From: SAR86 cluster bacterium SAR86B
GTDB lineage: Bacteria > Pseudomonadota > Gammaproteobacteria > Magnimaribacterales > D2472
Length of the DNA stretch: 64,000 nucleotides
NCBI GenBank assembly: GCA_905182885.1
Contig: CAJJCW010000001.1
Coordinates: forward strand, 248,001-312,000
Direction: 5' to 3'
In this document: piece by piece, positions 26,968 to 35,395 of the stretch
Layout: every line of letters begins with the position of its first letter
Position numbering within the stretch: position 1 is the first letter of the stretch
Program-made: the position numbers and the translations under genes
The notes under the pieces: generated by a model
What the model was told of the DNA's origin: nothing
What the model saw: only the letters and a program-made list of their open reading frames with translations
Database searches by the model: none

Positions 26968-27626
26968 ACTTTGTTGTTCGTAAAGTTCATAAATACTTAA
27001 GTTTCTTTATTTCTATTCAATTACTACTTTGGACTATATCTGGAATATATTTTGCCTTCAATAAAATTGAATTAGTTAGAGGCGAGCAATACTTAAAACA
27101 AGTGGAACAGACAATTGATTTAGGTGAGTTTAATTTTGAAATCCTTGGAACTACTAATATTGATATCCAAAAAAGATTAGGCAAAAACATTGCCGTAATA
27201 AAAATTGATGGTGCTACCAAATATCTCAATACATCCGGTGAGCCTTTAACAAAACTTTCAATGTCTGATGCCATGGATGCGGTTGTTGCTAATACAAACC
27301 TTTCCCCAGTCTTAGTAGAAGAAATAGTTGATGAGCAATCAGGATCTGAATACAGAGGAAGGTCTCTCCCTATCTTCAAGGTTCAAAGTAAAACAAATGA
27401 TGGCCTTGATATTAATGTTTACCTTAATGTCTTCTCAGGAGAGGTAGTGGCAATACGATCTAATAAATGGAGAATTTGGGACCTTATGTGGGGACTTCAT
27501 ATTATGGACTGGAAAGAAAGAGATAATATCAGCAACATTTTATTGAAGATTTTTTCTATACTTGCACTGGTCAGCTCAGTGACCGGGGTAATGCTCTTCT
27601 TCAAATTAGATTTTAAAAAACAATAA
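26964..27626 (+). CDS. PepSY-domain membrane protein
   Basis: A 220-residue protein of the PepSY-associated transmembrane type: a first span near residues 12-32 (SIQLLLWTISGIYFAF), a periplasmic domain with PepSY-like strands (VYLNVFSGEVVAIRSNKWRIWD) and a last span near 193-214. Larger relatives act in iron or copper membrane redox and reductase systems. The WDLMWGLHIMDW segment with His is conserved in the family and may hold a ligand. It is the last gene of the metal operon, with an ATGA overlap with the csoR-like gene. Confidence 0.75.
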   Translation: MNFVVRKVHKYLSFFISIQLLLWTISGIYFAFNKIELVRGEQYLKQVEQTIDLGEFNFEILGTTNIDIQKRLGKNIAVIKIDGATKYLNTSGEPLTKLSMSDAMDAVVANTNLSPVLVEEIVDEQSGSEYRGRSLPIFKVQSKTNDGLDINVYLNVFSGEVVAIRSNKWRIWDLMWGLHIMDWKERDNISNILLKIFSILALVSSVTGVMLFFKLDFKKQ

Positions 27627-27656
27627 AATCTAAATTACAAAATAAAACCACCGACT

Positions 27657-27698
27657 CCTAAAGACAATTTACATAGGGGGATAGTAATTGCCTTTAGG
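27657..27698 (-). terminator. Hairpin downstream of the porin gene
   Basis: A 13-base imperfect inverted repeat, CCTAAAGACAATT (27657-27669) and AATTGCCTTTAGG (27686-27698), lies 46 bases past the porin stop on its strand. The one mismatch becomes a G-U pair in the minus-strand RNA, which supports use on that strand. It could also end the plus-strand metal operon. Confidence 0.5.
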
Positions 27699-27743
27699 GT
27701 TATTTAGAAAAACTAAAACATCTTGGTAGATAGAGTTACTAAC

Positions 27744-28655
27744 CTAAAACTTATACTCGAGACCTGTTGAGATAAAAGTAATATTGTCATTACTGTCTTG
27801 TTTCCTGAGGCTTGAATAGTGGGCAAATATTTTTGTAGAGCTATTTATCTTATGAGAATATCCAATAGAGTTTTGCTTTCCAGATACTACTCTCATATCT
27901 GATTTTGCATTCTGGATATAAATACTGCCTTTATCTGATATTTTTCTTTTCATACTTACAACGTGACCTGAAAAAGATTTTCCTGATGATAGTTTTCTTG
28001 ATGATTGGTATATCAGACCTAAGTCTATCTCCCCTAAAGGCAGCATGACACTAAATCTTTTCCCATCGTAACCTTTGATATTTTGTTCAATTGCAAATGA
28101 CGCTTTTATATCATTTTTTGAGTAGTTAAAAGCAGAGGACTCTCCGTTTCCAGTAGACTGACTTATTGAGTTAATAGATACATTGAGGCCGTCTATAAGA
28201 TCTGGGCTTACGTATCCAACAAAACTATTCATTCTATTTTCACCACGTAGAATGTATTTAATATCTGCTCTGGTGTCATTGAATAAATCAATTTTTAATT
28301 GAGATTTTTTAAATGCTGTATCGTGAGTTCCGGTATATAGTTTTCCAAGACTTCCACTAATGGCTATAAACGTATTTCTTTCTTTAAAGACCTTGTCTCC
28401 GTCTGCTCTAAGGTCAGTTGGATCTATTTCTTCTTCTATCTGGAATGATAATTTAATTCCTGGAGAAAAGTTATAAGAACCTTTTACACCTATTCTTGAT
28501 GCATTATTTTGAAAATCTGTTTCATTTGCATTCTTTGAATCTACATCTTCCAAACTAACATTAATCTTTCCATAGAAATTTATGTCCGCATGCACTTGGT
28601 TTGAAAATGAAGATATTAAAACAAAAACAAAAGAGAGAGTTAAAAGTTTTTTCAT
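27744..28655 (-). CDS. General porin
   Basis: A 303-residue outer-membrane protein of the Gram-negative porin superfamily. A signal peptide (residues 1-23, ending VHA) is followed by FYGKINVSLE, the usual first strand. RIGVKGSYNF, LGKLYTGTHDTAF and the final strand ending in Phe (GLEYKF) match trimeric porins. It would admit small hydrophilic solutes; no specificity is evident. The ribosome site CTAGGAG is well placed before the ATG. The 199 bases between it and wzc hold its promoter region; I see no other feature there. Confidence 0.85.
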   Translation of the reverse strand: MKKLLTLSFVFVLISSFSNQVHADINFYGKINVSLEDVDSKNANETDFQNNASRIGVKGSYNFSPGIKLSFQIEEEIDPTDLRADGDKVFKERNTFIAISGSLGKLYTGTHDTAFKKSQLKIDLFNDTRADIKYILRGENRMNSFVGYVSPDLIDGLNVSINSISQSTGNGESSAFNYSKNDIKASFAIEQNIKGYDGKRFSVMLPLGEIDLGLIYQSSRKLSSGKSFSGHVVSMKRKISDKGSIYIQNAKSDMRVVSGKQNSIGYSHKINSSTKIFAHYSSLRKQDSNDNITFISTGLEYKF

Positions 28656-28854
28656 GAAGTTACTCCTAGTTATATTTGTACTTATGATAGTGAGAATTTG
28701 TTACGTTATAGTTACGGGTTAATTTTTTTTTGTAAATATTAAATTACAAAAAAGTGAACATCATATTTGTTTAGCCTGTTCTTCCAGAAATATAATTTTT
28801 TGTTAGCTATGCCTATTTTACATACACGTCTAAGACCCTCTTTTTGCCATATCC

Positions 28855-31128
28855 TTAATTGCTAGACTGGTTCTTAATAGGTGTTTTATAGTACCCCTCA
28901 AGAGCACTGCCATATTTAAATACATCATCATAATAGTAACTATTAGATTTATTTTGAACTGCATTGAAGATAACACCATTAATATCAACGCCGCTCAGTT
29001 GGAAGCGATTTTTTGCTGCTAGAACGTCTCTAGATGAGCATGCATCAAAACGAGCAACCATCATATTAAGACTGCAATGATTACCTATAATAGAGGCATC
29101 AGTTACAGCGAGAATTGGCGGTGTGTCAAATATCACTATGTCAAATTGCTCATTTAATTCTTTAGCCATTTTCTCAAATCTAGAATCCATTAGTAATTCT
29201 GATGGATTAGCTGGTGTCTCGCCACGTGGCATGAAATAAAGATTATTTATCTCAGTCTCACGCAAGGCGTCGCCTAATTCCAAAGTTCCCGCAAGAACTT
29301 CAGCCAAACCATTTTGTGGTTTCACACCAAACATATGATGAAGATAACTCTTTCGCATATCAGCATCAACAATGAGAACGCGCTGTCCTGACTTGGCAAT
29401 CACGGCCGCAAGATTAACTACTACAAAAGATTTGCCCTCAGCGGGACTTCCGCTTGAGATCATCATTAGATTGTTATGAGAATCAGACATTAAAAAACGC
29501 AAGCTTGTTCGCAAGCTCCTTAGAGCCTCGATTGAGAGGTCATCAGGATAATCATGCGCCAAAATACTGCAATCTAGCTTTCTCCTTTTAAGCTTTGGAG
29601 AGCTCCCTTGCTTTAAAGGAGTTTCCAATGGCCTTAAAGAAACTTCATTTTCAGAATAAGGAATTGTAGCTCGAACAGTAAGGCCTATTTCAGTAAATGC
29701 TTGAGGATCAATAATTCCCGCTTTTAAAAAAAAGCGTAATAATACAATTACAACGCCTAACATTCCTCCTAACAATATACCGAGCACTACAATGAGCTTG
29801 CGGTTTGGCGAAACGGCTCCAGGAATAACCCCAGCCTTGTCCAAAAGTTGGACATTGCCAACTGTACTTGCCTTTAAAATATCAAGCTCTTGCCGACGAT
29901 TTTCAAGAGACATGAAAATTGATTGGGTAGTTTCTAAATCTCGCGTAAGAATTAGAATTTCTCTCTGCATATTTGGCAGTTGGTCTAGTTTCTTTGTAAT
30001 TTTATCTTGCTGCGCTAGTAGGCCATCCTGTTGAAGTTTAAATGAAATATAGTTTGGATGTTCTGTCATGAAGCGTCTTGATATATCGGCCTCGTTAATG
30101 GACATTGTATTAATGCTTGCTTCAATTTGAATAAGACTATCGAGCGCTGCTTTTGTTTCTAATACAAGATCAACAGAGTTGTTTTCCCTCTTAAAATTGT
30201 TAAGAGCTTCCTCTGCTTGAAATAATTCTGTCTTCACTCCTTTGATCTGTTGATTTAAAAAAGTAAGACTATTTTCTGCTTCTAATGCAAGCCGCTTCTT
30301 ACTTTGAAGATAATAATTTTCAGCCACTGAATTGACTATATTTACAATAGAGTCTCTATTACCTCCATTAACTGCAATCTCAATAATATTTGTACTTTTC
30401 CCTTTCTCTTTAACTGATAGGCTTGATTGGAGTTTTAAAATTGTATTATGGCGATTTAATTTTTGCACTTTAAATTGAGTGCCCGGTCTAGCAATTAAGC
30501 TATTTACCATAATTTCAAAATCACCTTCCGAACTATAGGCTGGCTTTCCTATATAACCCTTTAGCAATTCTTTCTCATTGTAAGATAGTGAAAATTTTTG
30601 GTCTTCTAAAGCAATAAGCGTTAGGTTTTTATCTAAATAGCCTTGCGGTAAATTTAAATATGAAACATTAATCTTCTCTCCTCCCCAAGCATATGTTTCA
30701 AATCCAAAAAGAGCTTCTGCAATCTCACTGCCATTCTGACGTCTGGCAAAAGCTGCTCCAATAAAGGGGAGATGAATAGGCTCGGCAGATATTGTTAGAT
30801 TTAATTCATCTACCACTTTGCCAATAATCAAACGAGATTTAATAAAAAATAGCTCCTTAGCAGATGAGCTATCAGAAGTAATCATGTCAGCAGTGTTATC
30901 AAGACCTGGAACGCCCTGGATATTATCTTCAATAAGAACGAAGGTATTAGCTTTATATATTGGAGCTTGCAGTAAAGCATAAGTCGTAGCTAGAACTGCA
31001 AAAAATAATACTAAAAAAGTAATGATGTATCTTCCATCTAAAATTACGAAAAAGAGCTCCCGTAAGTCTATTTCGTCACTGGACTGCAAGTTAGCTCTCT
31101 CTTCTTGTATCGTATTATTCTTCATCAT
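28855..31128 (-). CDS. wzc: Polysaccharide co-polymerase / BY-type tyrosine kinase (Wzc-like)
   Basis: A 757-residue inner membrane protein that couples chain-length control to tyrosine autophosphorylation in capsule or exopolysaccharide export. The N-terminal Wzz domain (span near residues 35-55) is followed by a long periplasmic coiled-coil, a second span near 445-468 and a cytoplasmic kinase domain. The kinase has Walker A (SPAEGKS), Walker A' (VLIVDADMR) and Walker B (IVIFDTPP). The tail carries a tyrosine cluster (SYYYDD, KYG, GYY), the expected autophosphorylation sites. It follows wza by 11 bases. No glycosyltransferase, flippase or polymerase gene is nearby. Confidence 0.92.
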   Translation of the reverse strand: MMKNNTIQEERANLQSSDEIDLRELFFVILDGRYIITFLVLFFAVLATTYALLQAPIYKANTFVLIEDNIQGVPGLDNTADMITSDSSSAKELFFIKSRLIIGKVVDELNLTISAEPIHLPFIGAAFARRQNGSEIAEALFGFETYAWGGEKINVSYLNLPQGYLDKNLTLIALEDQKFSLSYNEKELLKGYIGKPAYSSEGDFEIMVNSLIARPGTQFKVQKLNRHNTILKLQSSLSVKEKGKSTNIIEIAVNGGNRDSIVNIVNSVAENYYLQSKKRLALEAENSLTFLNQQIKGVKTELFQAEEALNNFKRENNSVDLVLETKAALDSLIQIEASINTMSINEADISRRFMTEHPNYISFKLQQDGLLAQQDKITKKLDQLPNMQREILILTRDLETTQSIFMSLENRRQELDILKASTVGNVQLLDKAGVIPGAVSPNRKLIVVLGILLGGMLGVVIVLLRFFLKAGIIDPQAFTEIGLTVRATIPYSENEVSLRPLETPLKQGSSPKLKRRKLDCSILAHDYPDDLSIEALRSLRTSLRFLMSDSHNNLMMISSGSPAEGKSFVVVNLAAVIAKSGQRVLIVDADMRKSYLHHMFGVKPQNGLAEVLAGTLELGDALRETEINNLYFMPRGETPANPSELLMDSRFEKMAKELNEQFDIVIFDTPPILAVTDASIIGNHCSLNMMVARFDACSSRDVLAAKNRFQLSGVDINGVIFNAVQNKSNSYYYDDVFKYGSALEGYYKTPIKNQSSN

Positions 31129-31139
31129 CAGCTATCTTC

Positions 31140-32270
31140 TTAAGATCTATTTTCTATAAGATCAATCTGATAAATTCCATTAAGGCTGCTTGTAAGCTGA
31201 TTGAGTAGCTTATTCCAGCGCGCAACTGGAGCTGTTGTTACATAAACTATATCCATAGGCTGAAGCTTAAATTGCGTACTTAAAATTAATCTAGGGCCCA
31301 TCGAAACATCTAGCTGATATATATCTACTAACTTTAAAGTAGAATCACTGGCTCTAAGAACAAATATGCCCGAGGCATTTGCAGATGCTTCATTGATACC
31401 CCCAACGTTATTGAGTGCTTCAGCAAGGGTCATGCCTCTTCGGCCAATTTGTTGAGTCGTTGCATCTACAACATCACCCATAACAAAAACCTTCAATGCA
31501 TCATTTCGTGGAATATGAAGTACATCATTAGATTTAAGAAGTCTGTTTTGTTTTAAAACTCCTTGCTCTAAAAGGATAGACAGATCAATAGCTTCTGTGA
31601 CTAGCTCCCCGTCATCAGTCGATGTCAAAGTCACAGAACTCCAATCAGCATCAGCAGCCATACCGCCTGCAAGACTTAATGCATCAAGTATTGTAGTGGG
31701 AACATTTTTTACTGGGATCATTTGTGGATTCTTTACAGCTCCTGAAACAAAGAAATGCTGAGAACGGAATGCTGCAACGTTAACATCAACTTGAGGATTG
31801 TTTATGTAGGTGCTTAAACCCTTAGTAATGTCTTCTCTTATTTGGGTAACTTCCCTCCCGATCACAGGAACCTTTCCAACATAAGGATAAAAAATAGTTC
31901 CATCTTTATGAACAAAATTTCCAGCTTCAGCTGCTGACCTTTGACCTGACTGAGGTATTGTAAGCTCTGGATGGTCCCAAACAATTATATTAAGAACATC
32001 TCCAACGCCTACCAGGTAGGTATAGTTATTCATTTCATCTTGAAGAGATCTATTTATAGCACTCTCGATCTTAATTTCTTCTGATTGCATCTTGCTGATA
32101 AGTTCTTGTGTAATTGGAATCAAATCAATGGCATTATTTTTAGAAAAACTTAAACCAGAAGTCTCTAGATTCGATATATGTGTTCCAGGAATAACTGTGC
32201 AGCTGGTTAATACAAATGCACACATCATAATTGCCGAGCGCCAAAGTTTTTTAAAGGTGCAAATAATCAT
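31140..32270 (-). CDS. wza: Polysaccharide export outer-membrane lipoprotein (Wza-like)
   Basis: A 376-residue secretin-like exporter. The lipobox LTSC at about residue 24 marks a lipoprotein, followed by the polysaccharide export (PES) domain (YLVGVGDVLNIIVWDHPEL, YPYVGKVPVIGRE) and two SLBB-type repeats (FFVSGAVKNPQMIPV; FVMGDVVDATTQQIG). Wza forms the outer-membrane channel through which Wzc-dependent polysaccharide leaves the cell. It is first of a two-gene operon with wzc. The start may be a few codons downstream of 32270, since the ORF begins with an unusually long pre-signal region. Confidence 0.92.
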   Translation of the reverse strand: MIICTFKKLWRSAIMMCAFVLTSCTVIPGTHISNLETSGLSFSKNNAIDLIPITQELISKMQSEEIKIESAINRSLQDEMNNYTYLVGVGDVLNIIVWDHPELTIPQSGQRSAAEAGNFVHKDGTIFYPYVGKVPVIGREVTQIREDITKGLSTYINNPQVDVNVAAFRSQHFFVSGAVKNPQMIPVKNVPTTILDALSLAGGMAADADWSSVTLTSTDDGELVTEAIDLSILLEQGVLKQNRLLKSNDVLHIPRNDALKVFVMGDVVDATTQQIGRRGMTLAEALNNVGGINEASANASGIFVLRASDSTLKLVDIYQLDVSMGPRLILSTQFKLQPMDIVYVTTAPVARWNKLLNQLTSSLNGIYQIDLIENRS

Positions 32271-32414
32271 TACTATCAGATTGCTTTTAGTCTATGGAAG
32301 GGTTGCTTGCAACAAAACTCAGAGGAGTGAGTATCAAGTGATAAACTTTCATCGAAGCAACCGTAGTAAATATTTTAAGTTTAAACATAATTTATATAGT
32401 TAAATTTAATGCAT

Positions 32415-32477
32415 AATCAAATTTTATGATCAATAAAAAATGATTATCAATCAAATTTGTCTTATAGTCAAATTTGA
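32415..32477. promoter_or_regulatory. Three ATCAAATTT-type repeats between wza and the TetR gene
   Basis: The 260-base divergent intergenic region holds AATCAAATTTT (32415-32425), AATCAAATTTG (32449-32459) and the perfect palindrome TCAAATTTGA (32468-32477). They lie 54-116 bases before the TetR-family start and may be its operators, possibly also acting on wza. Low sequence complexity here means chance is not excluded. Confidence 0.4.
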
Positions 32478-32530
32478 TTATATATAAAAACTATATTGAT
32501 TATCTATAGCTCTTTATGTAAAATTAGATT

Positions 32531-33199
32531 ATGGGGAAAAAAGAGAAGGTAATTGCACACGGAAACGTAGCTCGTCAGATAAATAAAAATTTACGTCGAG
32601 AGCGCATATTTAATATCGCAAAAAATCAAATAGCTAAAAATGGTCTAGAGGCTTTCACCATAGCTGAGCTTGCACAGGAAGCCGGAGTCAGCACACCAAC
32701 GATTCACAACCTATTCGGAAAAAAAAGTGACATCGTTAAAGAATTGGTTTCGAATTTAATTGAACTAATGAAGGTTGCTACCGTCAACCCACCAATCGAA
32801 CCTATTGAAAATGCAAAGTTCATCATCGATAACCTGGTTGCTTCAATCGAGCAAGATAAGGATTTTTTTCGCGCCGCACTTATGTCAATGGAGCAATTAA
32901 GACTGCTTGATCCTAGAATTCCGAATGGACTTTTCCAAAGAGCACGGCAAGTAGCAGCGCCGAGAAAGGAGTGGTACGAGACTGGGTTGTTGTTAGGCAA
33001 TATCGAACCCAGCACAATTATGAAAGAAGTTCACAATACCAACCGGCTAGCACGAATTGACTGGGTTAATGGCTACATTGATTTGAATCAATTCCGCCAT
33101 CAGGTTTTAGAGGGCGTACTTTTGGCGTACGCTTCCGATGCCAGCCCGGAGCTTCATGTTAGGCTGATTGAAGAAATCAATGGACTCAGCAAACTGTAG
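32531..33199 (+). CDS. TetR-family transcriptional regulator
   Basis: A 222-residue regulator. The N-terminal TetR helix-turn-helix is clear (residues about 20-70: RRERIFNIAKNQIAKNGLEAFTIAELAQEAGVSTPTIHNLFGKKSDIV in conserved pattern). The C-terminal ligand domain is not one I recognise. Base composition is less AT-rich than the core genes around it. It is divergent from wza and faces the high-G+C symporter gene, which may be its target. Repeats at 32415-32477 are candidate operators. Confidence 0.85.
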   Translation: MGKKEKVIAHGNVARQINKNLRRERIFNIAKNQIAKNGLEAFTIAELAQEAGVSTPTIHNLFGKKSDIVKELVSNLIELMKVATVNPPIEPIENAKFIIDNLVASIEQDKDFFRAALMSMEQLRLLDPRIPNGLFQRARQVAAPRKEWYETGLLLGNIEPSTIMKEVHNTNRLARIDWVNGYIDLNQFRHQVLEGVLLAYASDASPELHVRLIEEINGLSKL

Positions 33200-33250
33200 T
33201 TTGCGACATCACAATAAAGGCTGCATGAAAACCTCGCCGACGCTCCCAAA

Positions 33251-33358
33251 CTAAGTCGCCATAATGGGTAACATCAGGTGATGCATACCTTCAAACTCCA
33301 CCAATTTCCATCGGCCATTATGCTCGTATCGTTCTCTTCGTAGATCTATTCCGGTCAT
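33251..33358 (-). pseudogene. Possible gene remnant in the higher-G+C block
   Basis: A 35-codon frame (start near 33358; frame open a little further upstream to a stop) reads MTGIDLRRERYEHNGRWKL and ends at TAG. The frame before the ATG continues as a plausible protein segment (ECLGAFSAG), so it may be the tail of a once longer gene. I recognise no family. It lies in the 242-base gap between the TetR and symporter genes, in sequence with composition unlike the core genome. It might also be noncoding. Confidence 0.25.
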
Positions 33359-33441
33359 TCCTGCACTGAAGGCGCCTAAACACTCCTGCTAGACGGTGTT
33401 TCAGTGATATCTTTGCTAATTGAACTCGGTAAAATCGGCTC

Positions 33442-34930
33442 TCAGTGCGATCTTGGTGTGATGACGGAAGCGCTGTCGCCACTTTCGGCTGCCTGTTGTC
33501 GCTGTGACAGGGCCTGGCGAACTTCCAACTGACTGGCGTGACTCATATTCACTTTGAATGACATCCACACCGGTAACAGCATAATAATCGCCAGCCCCGG
33601 GCCCATAATCAGGCCCAGACCCCACGTTACCGTGCTGGATACTTCGCCTGGTTGCGCTCCAGCCTGCAAGCCTATCAGGTCCAGAAACGGGCCAGCTATC
33701 AGGTAGCCAAAGGCGCCCATGAATTTGGCGGAAAAGAAAGCCGCAGCAAAAACAACACCCTCTTTTCGCTTGCCAGTGGCTAACTCTTGCTCATCCACGA
33801 TATCAGCTAGCATCGAGTGAACGGTGATCACGCGCAGAATAGTCATGGTCATATGTATTGCCCAGTTGAAGTAGATCAAGGCAAATACCACCGTGCTGTT
33901 ATCTGGCAGTAGGTCAAACAATTTCAACGGTGTCAACCAGAGCAGGTTAATGCTGGTCAGGACACAGCTCAGGCGCAGTATCTGTTGTTTTTCAAACAGC
34001 CGATTCAGTGGTCTGGAAAACACGGCCGATAACAGTACCGCGAGAATAATGGGACCGGCAAACAATAAGGAAGTCTGGATCGCATCCAGTTGCCAGAAAT
34101 AGATGTAAGTCACCATTAACAATGTAGCGGTAATGCTGCCGATACCGCCCACAGCCATATCCATCATCACCATGTATAAAAAGTTCTTATTGCGAAATGT
34201 GATGAATATATCGCGCAGCATATTACTATCTGCATGTCCTGTGCCACTGGCGAGTTTAGGAATGTATTGCCAAGTTCCGGCAATGCAGATGACGCTAAAC
34301 AGTATGACAAGCAGGCCGTTGACCCAGCCAAAAAAATGGTAATTGTCGATGAGGAAGCGGCCGTCGAGGCCATTTTCTTCCTTAAATAAAAAAATCAGGG
34401 CGGTGGCCGAGACAAGAGTGCCGATAATCCAAGCCATATTGGTGCGCACCGCGGCCAGCTGCGTGCGTTCGTGATAGTCATCAGTAATCTCTGCACCCAA
34501 GGCTAGGTAGGGCACCATAAAAAAGGTCAGAGCTGTGCGTACCAGTAGAATGCTGATCAGCAGCCAGGTAAACAGCTGGCCTTGGTCGCTCAGCACACTG
34601 CCGGGTGGCCCGTACAGCATGACAAAACCCGCAGCCATTGGAATAACAGCGGCAATCATTAACGGGTGGCGGCGGCCAATACGTGAGCGCAAACGGTCTG
34701 ACCAGGCGCCAACCAGTGGGTCGCTGATACCATCCCAGATAATTGAAATGCCGATGGCAAGACCGGTCAGTGTCCCCGACAGGCCCAGCACCTGCTTGTA
34801 GTAAAACAGGAACAAAGACCCCCATTGCCGCCTCTTTGAGTGCGTGACTGACAATACCTGAGCTATACAGCAGACGGTTATGCAAGCTAATACTTGAGAC
34901 ATTATTGGAATAAGCTAGAAAATTTCGCAT
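33442..34930 (-). CDS. MFS/GPH-family sugar:cation symporter (frame broken at 34819-34823)
   Basis: A 12-span membrane carrier of the glycoside-pentoside-hexuronide:cation (MelB-like) family. SIIWDGISDPLVGAWSDRLRSRIGRRHPLM is the GPH signature, and MVPYLALGAEITDDYHERT follows. The true N-terminus, RLLYSSGIVSHALKEAAMG, is in another frame beginning at ATG 34930; removing one C from the C5 run at 34819-34823 joins it to SLFLFYYKQVLGLSG. Its base composition is strongly different from the core genes: bases 33481-33540 contain 36 G+C of 60. It is almost certainly recent horizontal gain, perhaps together with the TetR gene. Confidence 0.85.
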
Positions 34931-35071
34931 TAAAAAACTATAAAAAATGTTCCCATTATTATACGGAAACTATGTGATATTGAATATAAAGAAAATTGCA
35001 CAGTCCAGCAGCTCATTGTTTTAAAGGCGTAAATAACTCTAATATATGTCTCTTGAATCTGAGCTAATGGG

Positions 35072-35218
35072 CTAAAGACTTTGAAGCTTGTTCGCTGTTT
35101 TTTTAACAGGGCAAGCAAACATGAAATGATGGGCATTTAAAAGCTCCTTGTTATTAAAAGTATATTCTCTGATTTCTTTTAATAGCTCTGCTTCTTTTTC
35201 TTTTATGAAATTATTCAT
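35072..35218 (-). CDS. Small hypothetical protein, 48 residues
   Basis: A short frame (ATG 35218 to TAG 35072) encoding a charged helical peptide (FIKEKEAELLKEIREY) followed by HHFMFACPVKK. It follows another small membrane ORF on the same strand by 12 bases. I recognise no family. Reality rests on the shared strand, close spacing and coding-like composition, so it is tentative. Confidence 0.35.
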   Translation of the reverse strand: MNNFIKEKEAELLKEIREYTFNNKELLNAHHFMFACPVKKTANKLQSL

Positions 35219-35230
35219 TGCTTAAATTTC

Positions 35231-35395
35231 TTATACATTTGATAGTAAAAGTATAAAAGTAAATGCATAAATTGCTAATTTTATCCCGCCCAAAAGACCC
35301 TCTGCACTTAACCATCTTACATATTGAATTATTAGGAATATGAAAACAAATATTCCAAGTGAAGATATTAAATAATATAAAGTCTCACTTATCAC
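35231..35395 (-). CDS. Small membrane protein, 54 residues, coupled to the DUF4236-like gene
   Basis: A 54-residue frame that starts at GTG 35395 inside the last codons of the gene before it and ends TAA at 35231. It has two hydrophobic segments (LISSLGIFVFIFLIIQYV and IKLAIYAFTFILLLSNV) separated by a short polar loop, so it is probably a hairpin inner-membrane protein. The 11-base overlap with the upstream stop suggests translational coupling. No family recognised. Confidence 0.5.
   Translation of the reverse strand: MISETLYYLISSLGIFVFIFLIIQYVRWLSAEGLLGGIKLAIYAFTFILLLSNV

Noticed and set aside
34481-34930. Separate 149-codon gene upstream of the symporter
   Set aside because: Only its first 36 codons are protein-like and they are the symporter N-terminus; the rest is the symporter read out of frame after a C5 homopolymer error.
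34930-35136. 68-codon minus-strand frame before the symporter
   Set aside because: No family, no ribosome site, and it overlaps a more plausible small frame in a different phase.
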